Below are positions 55,832-64,000 of a stretch of DNA of 64,000 nt, one piece after another (the first letter of the stretch is position 1; every line of letters begins with the position of its first letter). The position numbers were made by a program, and so were the translations under genes. Under the pieces are notes generated by a model. It did not search any database, had not been told where the DNA came from, and saw only the letters and a list, made by a program, of their open reading frames with translations. Origin of the DNA: Candidatus Accumulibacter propinquus (GTDB lineage: Bacteria > Pseudomonadota > Gammaproteobacteria > Burkholderiales > Rhodocyclaceae); contig JADKBU010000009.1 in the NCBI GenBank assembly GCA_016714935.1, positions 77,120 to 141,119 on the forward strand. The letters run 5' to 3'.

Positions 55832-57172
55832 GCGGCGCGCTCCGCCATCCGCCGGAAGGCGGGCGCTGGCGACTCGCCGCTTCGCGGCCCTGCCACGGTG
55901 CGTGACATCCCAGGCCATTGGCCACCTGCAGCGCCGATTTCAGCCCGTCCTCATGAAAACCGTAGCCGTTCCAGGCGCCGCAGAACCACACCCCGCGCTT
56001 GCCGGAAATCGCCGGCAACGCGTGCTGTGCGGCGATCGCCGGGCCATCGAAAAGCGGATGCTCGTAGTCGAATTCGGCGATCACCGAGTCCGCCTTCGGC
56101 TGGCGCTGCGGGTTCAGCGAGACCATCAGCGGGGTCTTGAAGGGCAGTGGCTGCAGGCGGTTGATCAGGTAGGAGACGCTCACCGGCCGGCGATCCAGTT
56201 CCTGAACGCTCGACAGGTAGTTCCACGCCGACCACAGGGCCCGATTGCGCGGCAGCAGCGCCGCGTCGCTGTGCAGCACGGCACGGTTCGGTTCGTAGCG
56301 GATCGCCCCGAGCAGGCGACGCTCGTCGGGCGTCGCCGCAGCGGCCAGGATCGCCAGCGCCTGGTCGCTGTGGCAGGCCAGCACCACCTGGTCGTAGGTC
56401 TCGACCGCGCCATCGGTGACGAGTTGCAGGCCATCATCCGTCCGCTGCACGCTGCGCACCGGCGTGCCGATGCGGATGTCGGCCAGGCCAGCGGCCAGTT
56501 TCCTGACGTATTCGCGACCACCGCCCTTGACGGTGCGCCAGAGCGGCCGGTCGAAGACCTGCAGCAGGCCGTGATTGCGACAGAAGCGCACGAAGCTGGC
56601 CAGCGGGTAGTCGAGCATCTGCCCCGCCGGGCACGACCAGATCGCCGCCGCCATCGGCAGCAGGTACCACTCGGCAAAGGGCGCGAGTAGCGACCGGCGG
56701 CGAGAAACTCGCGCAGGCTGCCGCCGTAGTCCGGATACTGTTCGATCCAGGCGACGCTTTCGCGGTTGAAGCGCAGGATGTCGGCGAGCATGCGCCAGAA
56801 ATCGCGGCGCAGCAGATTGCGCTTCTGCCCGAAGACGGTCGCCAGGCTGCTGCCCGCCCACTCGATCCCGGGCTCTTCGAGACTGACCGCAAAGGACATC
56901 TCGGTCTCGACGCTGGCAACGCCCAGATGCGCGAACAAGGCCGTCAGGTGCGGGTAGGTGTGCGTGTTGTAGACCAGGAAGCCGGTGTCGACCGGGTGGC
57001 ACACGCCTTCGAGCGACACATCGACGGTGTTGGTGTGCCCGCCGAGATAATCGCCCGCTTCATAGAGCGTCACCGCGTGCCGCTGCGACAGCAGCCAGGC
57101 ACTCGCCAGTCCGGAAATCCCCGCGCCGACGACGGCGATGCGCTGTCCCTCTGCTGATCCGTGCATGCTCAT
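55828..57172 (-). pseudogene. COG2907-type NAD(P)/FAD-binding amine-oxidase-like oxidoreductase, frameshifted
   Basis: The N-terminus has the dinucleotide motif RIAVVGAGISGLASAWLLSQRHAVTLYEAGDYLGGHTN and VDTGFLVYNTHTYPHL, typical of COG2907. Near 56679-56681 a C run is one base short; the downstream frame supplies FAEWYLLPMAAAIWSCPAGQ through GVWFCGAWNGYGFHEDGLKSALQVANGLG. That frame then runs without stop into DUF1365. A second one-base loss near 55850-55865 would restore an ending (AFRRMAERAA) whose TGA overlaps the DUF1365 ATG, as in the rest of the operon. The total span, 3n+1, fits two single-base losses. Expected role: flavin-dependent oxidation linked to membrane lipid modification. 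Confidence 0.85.
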
Positions 57173-57182
57173 GTCCGCGTGC

Positions 57183-57983
57183 TCAAGCGTTGTCGCCGCT
57201 GATCTCGGCGTAAGCCGAATGGTTGTGGATCGATTCGAAGTTCTCCGACTTGACCGTCCATTGCGCGATGCGCGGTTCGCGCATCAGGCGCAAGGCAATG
57301 TCGCGCACCAGATCCTCGACGAATTTCGGATTGTCGTAAGCGCGCTCGGTCACCCATTTCTCGTCCGGCCGCTTGAGCAGCCCGAAGACCTCGCACGACG
57401 CTTCCTCCTCGGCCAGTCGCACCAGTTCATCGGGCGTCATCGCGGCACGCAGTCTGGCGATGATCGTGATGTGCGAACGCTGGTTGTGCGCGCCGTACTC
57501 GCTGATCTCCTTCGAGCACGGGCAGAGGCTGGTCACCGGCGCGACGACTTCGAGCGTCAGCTCGGCCGCCTGCCCTGCACGCCTGGCCACGATCATCCGC
57601 ACGTCGTAGTCGAGCAGGCTCTCGACAGCCGATACCGGCGCCGCCTTGCTGATGAAGTACGGGAAGGCCAGTTCGATCTCGCCGCTGCTCGCGTCGAGCC
57701 GCAGCAGCATGTCCTCGAACATGCGCAGCAGGCGATTGACGTTCAATGGCGCCCGCTGCTGTTCGAGGATCTCGACGAAGCGCGACATGTGCGTGCCCTT
57801 GACCTCGGGTGGCAGCCCGACCGACATCGTCACTTGCGCGACCGTGTGCTGCACGCTGCCGTCGGCGTCGAGCAGGGCGAGCGGATAGCGCAGGCCCTTG
57901 ACGCCCACCTTGTGGATCGCCAGTTGCCGCTGGTCGGCGCTGCCCTGGACATCGGGGAGGAGGAATCGGTCTGGTGCGTTCAT
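57183..57983 (-). CDS. folE2: GTP cyclohydrolase FolE2 (type IB)
   Basis: Catalyses GTP to 7,8-dihydroneopterin triphosphate, the first step of folate and pterin synthesis. The 266-residue product shows GTP cyclohydrolase IB signatures: GTHMSRFVEIL, ISKAAPVSAVESLLDYDV, TSLCPCSKEISEYGAHNQRSHI with the active-site Cys, EVFGLLKRPDEKWVTERAYDNPKFVEDLVRD and ENFESIHNHSAYA. FolE2 works with metals other than zinc and is often used under zinc limitation. It is ten bases upstream of the oxidoreductase and 67 bases downstream of gpx. In this cluster the pterin product might supply a cofactor for photolyase-type or other stress enzymes (inference). Confidence 0.95.
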   Translation of the reverse strand: MNAPDRFLLPDVQGSADQRQLAIHKVGVKGLRYPLALLDADGSVQHTVAQVTMSVGLPPEVKGTHMSRFVEILEQQRAPLNVNRLLRMFEDMLLRLDASSGEIELAFPYFISKAAPVSAVESLLDYDVRMIVARRAGQAAELTLEVVAPVTSLCPCSKEISEYGAHNQRSHITIIARLRAAMTPDELVRLAEEEASCEVFGLLKRPDEKWVTERAYDNPKFVEDLVRDIALRLMREPRIAQWTVKSENFESIHNHSAYAEISGDNA

Positions 57984-58050
57984 GTCTTGTTCTCCGGGGA
58001 AGCGAAAGAATGGGTTCTCGGGTACTCGGTGACAGCGGCAGCCCGGATTC

Positions 58051-58620
58051 CTACTTGCCGAGAAACTCGTCGATCCTGGCGACCAGTTCCCGGTCGTCCG
58101 GCTTGACGCGGCTGCCGAAGCTCAGTACCCGCGTGCCGCTACGGTCGATCAGGTATTTGTGGAAATTCCACTGCGGCGCGTCGCCGGTCGCCCTGGCGAG
58201 TTGCGCGTAGAGCGGGCTGGCGTTCTTGCCGACGACGGTGGCCTTGGCGAACATCGGGAACTGCACCCCGTAGGTCAGCCGGCAGAACTCGGCGATCTCC
58301 TGGTTGCTGCCCGGCTCCTGCTCACCGAAATCGTTCGACGGGAAGCCGACGACGACCAGTCCACGCGCCTTCAGCCGGGCATAGAGTTTCTCGAGTCCGT
58401 CGTACTGCGAGGTGAAGCCGCAGTAGCTGGCGGTGTTCACCACCAGCAGCACCTTGCCCTGCCACTGGCAGAGCGATTGCGGCTTCTGATCCTGCAGCGC
58501 GGGAAAGCTGTGGTTCAGCAGAGCTGGGCAGGAGTCGGCGGCAAAGGCGGGCGACGCGGCGAGAAGACCGGCAGACAGCACGACGGCCGAGAGCAACAGA
58601 GCACGCCGGCGCACCAGCAT
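58051..58620 (-). CDS. glutathione peroxidase-family protein with signal peptide
   Basis: A 189-residue thiol peroxidase. The signal peptide (RRRALLLSAVVLSAGLLAASPAFA) indicates periplasmic location. The active-site block is VLLVVNTASYCGFTSQYDGLEKLY with Cys in place of selenocysteine. The conserved Gln and Trp follow in GFPSNDFGEQEPGSNQEIAEFC and WNFHKYLID. It should reduce lipid or hydrogen peroxides. ATG at 58620 is the start with the best signal peptide; in-frame ATGs lie upstream (for example 58653). It is the first gene after a strong promoter at 58838-58866 and leads the lipid/stress cluster. Confidence 0.9.
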   Translation of the reverse strand: MLVRRRALLLSAVVLSAGLLAASPAFAADSCPALLNHSFPALQDQKPQSLCQWQGKVLLVVNTASYCGFTSQYDGLEKLYARLKARGLVVVGFPSNDFGEQEPGSNQEIAEFCRLTYGVQFPMFAKATVVGKNASPLYAQLARATGDAPQWNFHKYLIDRSGTRVLSFGSRVKPDDRELVARIDEFLGK

Positions 58621-58837
58621 CAGTGATTGCCGACTGTCCAGGACATGGCGCATCAAGCGGCGAGACCGGGACTTCGGATCCGCGCCCTGCACCCCGACAA
58701 CGCTCTCGGCCATGGCTGGTTTTCCGAGCGTTAAAAGCCGTGGAGAAACCTCCCGCAGGGTCGGAGCGGCATCGGAAAGGCTGCAGGCTTGCAGTTGAGG
58801 CATGTATTTGTCCACGACAATATATAAACATGTCGCG
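58621..58837 (-). other. 5' region of the gpx transcript
   Basis: About 215 bases between the predicted promoter and the chosen gpx start. The frame is open and has in-frame ATGs (for example at 58653 and about 58713), so a longer N-terminus is possible, but no domain is visible in it. Otherwise it would be a long leader. Confidence 0.4.
58815..58835. promoter_or_regulatory. operator-like dyad CGACA-N11-TGTCG at the gpx transcription start
   Basis: An inverted repeat of five bases with an AT-rich 11-base spacer lies directly downstream of the -10 element, covering the expected transcription start. This position suits a repressor. The regulator is not known; LitR/CarH-type MerR proteins or other stress repressors are possibilities for such clusters. 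Confidence 0.4.
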
Positions 58838-58866
58838 AATATAAGCTCGCATTTCGGGGATGTCAA
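58838..58866 (-). promoter_or_regulatory. sigma-70 promoter of the gpx-folE2-cfa cluster
   Basis: On the minus strand TTGACA and TATATT are separated by exactly 17 bases, a near-consensus sigma-70 promoter. It lies about 220 bases upstream of the chosen gpx start and faces the whole downstream cluster. Confidence 0.7.
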
Positions 58867-58888
58867 CTGATTTGTTGATTTGTCCAGG

Positions 58889-58917
58889 GCATTTTGTCCG
58901 CGAGCGCGACAAAATGC
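58889..58917. promoter_or_regulatory. perfect 10-bp inverted repeat upstream of the gpx promoter
   Basis: GCATTTTGTC and GACAAAATGC flank a nine-base spacer. It lies 23 bases upstream of the -35 element and about 95 bases after the metallophosphoesterase stop. It could be an activator site for the gpx promoter or a hairpin ending the upstream transcript; there is no T run. GGACAAA words recur nearby. Confidence 0.45.
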
Positions 58918-59011
58918 TCCCACGCCTATGCGGCCTTTCCCGCCCCCGCCGGGCCTGGACGCGGCACTGCGCGCCCGCCGGCTGCCCCCTCACAGCGCCA
59001 CCCCGGCCGGG

Positions 59012-60424
59012 TCAGGCGCTCGGCAAGCCCTCGGCCCACGGCCGCAGCGCCGTCCCGGTCCACTGCAGCAGGCGCGCGCCGTCGGCGTCGACGCGCGCCA
59101 CCGGGCAGCCTTGCCAGCGCGGCACCTCATTGCGCTGCAGCGCCGCCAGCCAGGCTTGCACCTCGTCCACCTCGGTACTGGCCGGCATCGGCACCAGATC
59201 GAGCCAGGTGCCGGTGTTGATGTAGGTCCCGCCCGCAGCCGTCGCGATGGTCTTGGCGGCATGCGTGTGGCCGGTGATCGCCACGACCTCGCGGCCCCAG
59301 CCGGCCATCACCTGCCGCGCCAGATCATCCGGAACCTGCGGCCTGAAGGCGTCGCGCGCCGCCTCCAGCGCCGACCCCAGCGCGCGCCACAGCAAGCGGC
59401 GGACCATCCCGTCAGCAGGTGCCAGCAAGTCGGCCGAGCGCGTGACAGCCGGCGTCTGTACGCTGAAGTACGCCTCCATCTGCCGCGCCAGCATCGCCTC
59501 GGCAGCGCGGTCGGCGGGCGTCATCGCCTCGGCAATGGTGCCGGCCAGCGCGGCCAGCCACGCTGCCTCAGGCGGCTCGCTGCGCGCCGGCGTGGCGGCC
59601 TGCCCGGCCAACGGCGCCGCCGGCGCGCCGCGCAACATCGACCCGGCGATGCCGGTCCGCATCAGGATCATGCGTACCAGCGCGTCCGTGCTGATACCCA
59701 AGGCCGCCCGCAGGCGCTTGCACGCCAGCGCCGGGTCGAGCAGCAGGAGTGCCAGCACTACCGCGCGGTCGGACGGCAGCAGGTCGACGAACGGGAAGCG
59801 CGGCGTTCCGTCGGCGGTCTTCGCGCGGCGGTACGGATTGATCACCTCGCATACCAGACGCGACCCCGGCGGCATCGTCGCCGTGGCGTCGCCGTCACTC
59901 TGTGCCCGGAGCAGCGTGTCACCGCCGATGGCGTTGAAAGCGTCGTCGTGATGGCCATGCACGCCAACGACGCGCCGGCCCGCCACTTCCAGTCGCCAGA
60001 CGCCGGCCGCCGCCGGCAGCACCTGGCTGCTGCCGATACGCTGCGCCAGCACCTCCTGCACGCTGAACAGGTTCAGTTCGGCGTCGTGGTTGCCGGGCAG
60101 ACAGCACAGCGTGTGCCCGGCCGCGGTCAGCCGCTGCAAGGCCTGCACGACGTTGCGTTCGCGCGGCTCGGCGGCGAGCGCATCGAGCAGGCCGGCCATG
60201 CGCTGCGGCGCCAGCGGTAGCGACAACTCCTCGTAACCGGGGATCTGCAGGAAGTCGAAGACATCGCCGTTGAGCACCAGCCACTGCGGCGACGGTGACG
60301 CGGCAATGTGCTCGAGCAATGCCACCAGCGGCGCGTGCGCGGCAAACACACTCTGCTCGCCCGGCGGCGCCAGGTGCAGGTCGCTCAGCACGTACAGGCC
60401 ATCGGCCTGCGCGTCAGCCGGCAT
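59012..60424 (-). CDS. calcineurin-like metallophosphoesterase next to CHAT-STAND gene
   Basis: A 470-residue protein with the metallophosphoesterase metal-binding motifs in order: GLYVLSDLHLAP (DXH), LVLNGDVFDFLQ (GDXXD), LCCLPGNHDAELN (GNHD), a His pair in VVGVHGHHDDAFN and VAITGHTHAAKT (GHXH). A helical insertion of about 170 residues separates the last two motifs. No signal peptide, so cytoplasmic. ATG at 60424 overlaps the 3' end of the CHAT-NB-ARC-TPR gene by 11 bases, so the two are translated together. It could be a phosphodiesterase or phosphatase acting as effector or regulator of that module; substrate unknown. Confidence 0.85.
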   Translation of the reverse strand: MPADAQADGLYVLSDLHLAPPGEQSVFAAHAPLVALLEHIAASPSPQWLVLNGDVFDFLQIPGYEELSLPLAPQRMAGLLDALAAEPRERNVVQALQRLTAAGHTLCCLPGNHDAELNLFSVQEVLAQRIGSSQVLPAAAGVWRLEVAGRRVVGVHGHHDDAFNAIGGDTLLRAQSDGDATATMPPGSRLVCEVINPYRRAKTADGTPRFPFVDLLPSDRAVVLALLLLDPALACKRLRAALGISTDALVRMILMRTGIAGSMLRGAPAAPLAGQAATPARSEPPEAAWLAALAGTIAEAMTPADRAAEAMLARQMEAYFSVQTPAVTRSADLLAPADGMVRRLLWRALGSALEAARDAFRPQVPDDLARQVMAGWGREVVAITGHTHAAKTIATAAGGTYINTGTWLDLVPMPASTEVDEVQAWLAALQRNEVPRWQGCPVARVDADGARLLQWTGTALRPWAEGLPSA

Positions 60425-63400
60425 CGTACGCTCCCTGCGCCGGCGGCGGCGCGTACAGATCGAGTTCGCCAGCGGCCACGGCCGCTTCCGACTGCGCGAA
60501 AAGGACCGCGACGATCGCCTCGGCATGGGCAGCCAGTTCAGCGACCACCGCCGCGAATTCGCCAACAGCAACGTCGTCCGGGCGCAATTTACTGACGAAG
60601 CTGGCGATCTCCTCGGACATTGGGTGGCCGATGGCGCGTGCCAGCGCCTCGGCGTGCAGCAGGCAAGCCACAGCTTGCGTATTGCCCGGCAACAGCGCCC
60701 TGCCGAGGTCGTTCAGCGCGAGAGATTGGCCAAAGCAATCGCCAATCGCTGCGAAGATGCGGATGGCCCGCGCCGCGAGGCCGATCATTTGCGGCAAATC
60801 GCCGGCCTGCGCGGCGATGCGCGCCAGATAGCCATGGCTGGCACCGCAACCGGGATGGTCATCGATTTGCTGCTGGATGTGCAGCGCCTGCGCCACGATG
60901 CGAAAGCCGGCGGCGAGCTCGCCACGAGCCGCGCACAACTGCCCGATCGACGTCAGCGCATTCGCCTCGCCGAGCCGATGGTTGATCTGACGATAGATCG
61001 GCAGGGCCGCTTCCATATGCTTCGCATGCACCGGCCAGATCTTCGGTGCGCAGCTTCAAGTCGCCACGCAGCGCATTCGCCTCGCCGAGCCGCGTCGACT
61101 GCCGGTAGACGGCAGGCGTAGTCGGCGCGCGATCGCGGCTCTCCTCCAGCGCGCGTATCCCGCCTCGCCCAGCAGATCAGCGGTTTTCGATCGACTGCCA
61201 GTAGACCAGCAACGCCGCTTCGTACGCGCGCGACGCCCTGGCCAGATCGGCCACGCGTCTTCACTTCGCCCAGCGACTCATCCGCCTCGTTCCGCCAATG
61301 CGCCGATCTGCCGGTAGATCGGCAGCGCCGCTTCGTGTGCGCCGCCAGGCGGGGCGCCAACGCCTGCGCATTCGCCCGCCGACCAGATCGTCGATCTGCC
61401 GGCTGTCGGCCGCCGCTCGCCAGCCGTCGCCTCTTAGTCGCCGAAGGATTCGCCCCCGTTGTCGTCGACTGCCGGCAGATCGCGGCGGCGCGCGCCCCGC
61501 CAGGCGCGGTGCGCGTCTTCAAGTCGCCCAGCGGATCGCCTCGCCGAGCCAACTCGATCTGCCGGTAGACCGGCAGCGCCCTTTCGAGGTCGGCGCGCGC
61601 CCCGGTCTCGGGTGCGCTTCAAGTCGAGACTCGCGCATTCGCTGCCGAGCCACTCGCCGATCTGCCGGCAGACGCAGCGCCGCTTCAATCGGCGCGCCAG
61701 CCAGGTCGCGATGCGCGTCTTCGGCGACCAGATACACGCCGTCGCTCGTTGGCCGGGAGCCTGCGCCCGCAGTCGTTGCGCAAAATCGCTCAGGTTGCCC
61801 AGGGCGCTACGGGCGCGCCCGCCGAACTCAGCGGCCATGGCCAGGCAGACGAACATGCGCTCGATCCATTCGGCCTCCTCAGGCGACAAGCCGTGCGCCA
61901 CCCGCAGCCGCCCAGGTTGGCTTTCGAGAGGACGGCGCGGCGTGGCGCCGCTCGCTGGCCAAGGCTTCAAGTCGCCGCGACAGCGCCCGGTACAGCGACT
62001 CTAGCAGACGACCCGCCACGCCCTTGTCTGCCACGCGTGCCCTCCAGCGCGCGAACGCGTGCACGCGAACCGGCGTCGAAATGGCGATGCGGCGCTCCTC
62101 GCCGGCCAGGCTGACAAGGTGGTGATCAAGCAGGACGCCCAGCGCATCGGTGAGCCACGGGAACTCGGCGTGCGGCAGCAAGGCCTGCGACAGCCCGGCG
62201 GGAAAGGCGCCGAGGGCGTCGAACAGTTCCAGACTCTCGGGAACCTGCGCAGCGGCAGAAGCCAGCGACAGGTTCAGCGCGCTGACCAGCCTGACCTTGT
62301 GCAGCTTGGGATCGAAGCTAAGGGGCACGGCCTCGCCGTACAGATCCGCTTCGACAATCGCCTGCGGGCCGACGTCACACAGCCGTTGGCGCAAGGCGGC
62401 GACGTCGACCTCGCCACCCAACTGCCCCGCCATCAGGACGATCGCGCGGGCGATGCCGCCGAGTTCGTCGAGCAGCGGGTCGAGCACGGCCGGCGTCGCG
62501 GCGTCGGGCGCCAGGCGTGCGCCGGCGGCGGCGATGAACAGCTCGCGCGCTTCGTCGGCACCCAGCAGGTCCACCTTGCGAATGAACAGCCCGGCGGCTT
62601 CGGCACTGCCGGCGCTGGCCAGCGCACGCCGGCTGGTGATCACGCAGCGAAAGCCCGGACCGGTGGTCAGCAGCGCCGCCAGGAGTTGGCGCATGGCCTG
62701 TCGCGCCTCGGGGGTGGCCAGGATGTCCTCCGCGTTGTCGACCAGCAAAGTCCACTGCCGACCGGCGAGCGCGTCGAGCAACTCGGCCTCGCTGTCGAAC
62801 GGTTTTTCGCGCACAAGCTGCCCGAGGGCCTGGCGCAGATTGCTCAGGTCCGCGTGGCCACTGACGTCGATGAAAGCAACGTCCTCGCCCGCCGCCCGGC
62901 GCTGGTGCGCCAGTGCCAGCGCCAGCTCGGTCTTGCCGACGCCGGGCAGGCCTTCGAGGACCACCACCGGGTGCTGCGCGAGATCGTGGCTCAACCGCGC
63001 GAGCCGCTGTTGATGATCGATGTAGCACCGGCTGGCCGCCGGCAATTGGGGAAGCCAGCGCAAGTGCTGCGCCGAGGCGCTTGCCGGCAGTGACGCCGGC
63101 GGCGGCAGGCGCGGCCCGCTTTCGGCCGGCGGCGTGCGCAGGAACAGCACCGGCCGCGCCCAGGTGAGACTCTGTTCGTCGAGCCCGCTACGCGCGCGCG
63201 CCAGCGCCGCTTCGAGGTCGCCGTCGGGGCTGTCGGCCCAGGCCTCGATCAGCGCCGCCGAGAGCTTGGCCACCGTCGGCGCCTCGAGCGCCGAAAACGC
63301 CGCCAGCACCGCCGCCACGTCGCCGTGGTCAGGGCTCAACAGGGCCTCGGCGACGCCGATGTCGAGCGGCCGCTGCGTACCGGCACCGTGGCAACTCCAC

Positions 63401-64000
63401 AGCAGCGCCACATCGACACCGCCGGCGCGGACATCGTTGGCGAAGTCGGCGGCCGCCACCGGAATGCCCGGATCTTGCGGAAACTGCGGGTGCTCGGCGT
63501 CATGCAGCACCAGGGCGCTGCCGCCGCCAAGACCGTGGCCGATCCACACCAGCACGTGCGGCTGCTGCGTGGCGAGCGCCTTCGCCAGCGACGAGCGCGT
63601 CGCTTGCGGCAGCGCCGGCAGGCCGACAGCGCGGCCGCCGACGGCCAGTCGCTCGACCGCCTGCTGGTGCGCGCTGAAGTGTTGCTCGGGGAGAGCCGGT
63701 TCGTCGTCGAACCCGACATTGGCCCAAGCCACCTGGACGACGGGCGACTGCGGCGCCTCGGCGGCCAGGCGAAGACGCCGCGAGCGCGTCTGGCTGGGAC
63801 GCCGCAGCGTAGACCAGCCTGGACGGCGGAAGAGGAAACCCTCTTTGTCGCACAGCAGTTCGAAGGGCAGCATCGACACCGATTGCTGGCGCCACAGCGC
63901 GGCATCGGCGCGCGGCAAGCGGATCTCCAGGCGCAGGCCGCGCCCGCTCGCCTGCCGCAGCGCCTCGTTCCAGGCTTCGCGCACCTCGGGTGGGTCAAGC
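60414..64000 (-). pseudogene. CHAT protease - NB-ARC ATPase - TPR protein, 5' end outside window, TPR region broken by indels
   Basis: The frame is open at the window edge, so the N-terminus is missing. First comes a CHAT caspase-like domain (SMLPFELLCDKEGFLF; catalytic His in VLVWIGHGLGGG near 63536; catalytic Cys in LLWSCHGAG near 63392). An NB-ARC/STAND ATPase follows, with Walker A LEGLPGVGKTELALAL near 62940, Walker B WTLLVDNAEDIL and FRCVITSRRAL. A winged-helix-like segment comes next, then TPRs with the repeated words ALPIYRQI and RLGEANAL. Between about 60950 and 61960 several indels scatter the repeats over all frames; the last 205 codons (60414-61031) are again open. Such fusions sense a trigger through TPR/STAND and activate the protease. 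The defect may be an assembly error. Confidence 0.8.
60950..61960 (-). repeat. degenerate tandem TPR-coding repeats
   Basis: Units of very roughly 100-130 bases recur, each containing a version of the codons for LP-Y-RQI...LGEANAL and of DLKTR..DLA.A. Unit lengths differ by non-multiples of three and the reading frame changes several times. The pattern is that of near-identical repeats damaged by small indels or by imperfect assembly. Confidence 0.65.

Noticed and set aside
58880..60220. 446-codon plus-strand open frame
   Set aside because: Antisense to the metallophosphoesterase, whose five metal-binding motifs are intact on the minus strand.

Overview
The window is a GC-rich, densely packed bacterial chromosome segment. 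Gene content and order point to a betaproteobacterium, most likely Rhodocyclales and close to Candidatus Accumulibacter. Supporting features are the coxB-coxA-ctaG-coxC-surf1 oxidase operon, the fmdB-DUF502-aspS-nudB block beside pilB-pilC-pilD, the rpsU-yqeY-dnaG-rpoD macromolecular-synthesis operon, and a PEP-CTERM protein beside a polyprenyl-phosphate sugar transferase. The assignment is inferred from content; no 16S gene, tRNA gene, phage or insertion sequence was recognised.

Layout. 1-6.6 kb: caa3-type cytochrome c oxidase operon (minus strand) with assembly factors and an ANR/FNR-type box upstream. 6.9-13 kb: copper/silver RND efflux operon cusC-cusB-cusF-cusA, in which a C-terminal CusF domain seems split from CusB by a frameshift. 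13-16.5 kb: tandem Big_9/cadherin-like repeat protein, broken by indels. 16.8-17.8 kb: rpoH with a perfect CIRCE operator. 17.9-20.1 kb: bufferin-type copper-peptide operon (bufA2, bufB, bufC, small Cys-rich protein). 20-24.2 kb: nudB, barstar, barnase, aspS, DUF502, fmdB. 24.3-28.1 kb: type IV pilus pilD, pilC, pilB. 28.3-35.5 kb: malic enzyme-PTA hybrid, an EF-G paralogue and plsB. 35.5-45.5 kb: lytic transglycosylase, a structured intergenic region, CNNM/CorC protein, SPOR-domain protein, esterase, YgjP metallopeptidase, ParA, lipase-like hydrolase, sugar transferase and PEP-CTERM protein. 45.5-50.1 kb: rpoD, dnaG, yqeY, rpsU. 50.2-58.6 kb: a tightly overlapping minus-strand cluster (gpx, folE2, COG2907 oxidoreductase, DUF1365, cfa, chalcone-isomerase-like, MFS, DUF3833, SDR, SnoaL-like) resembling the singlet-oxygen/UV membrane-lipid response of other proteobacteria. 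59-64 kb: metallophosphoesterase coupled to a CHAT protease-NB-ARC-TPR protein that runs off the window edge.

Two themes recur. One is copper handling: caa3 oxidase with CtaG and SURF1, Cus efflux, and bufferin. The other is stress response: CIRCE-rpoH, the lipid/peroxidase cluster, and a STAND/CHAT module. The least-described system is the CHAT-NB-ARC-TPR plus phosphoesterase pair.

Sequence quality. Single-base frameshifts interrupt genes expected to be intact (coxB, pilB, cfa, COG2907 oxidoreductase, cusB/cusF). The two tandem-repeat genes carry clusters of indels and one scrambled stretch. This looks more like uncorrected long-read assembly error than gene decay, but the sequence alone cannot prove it.
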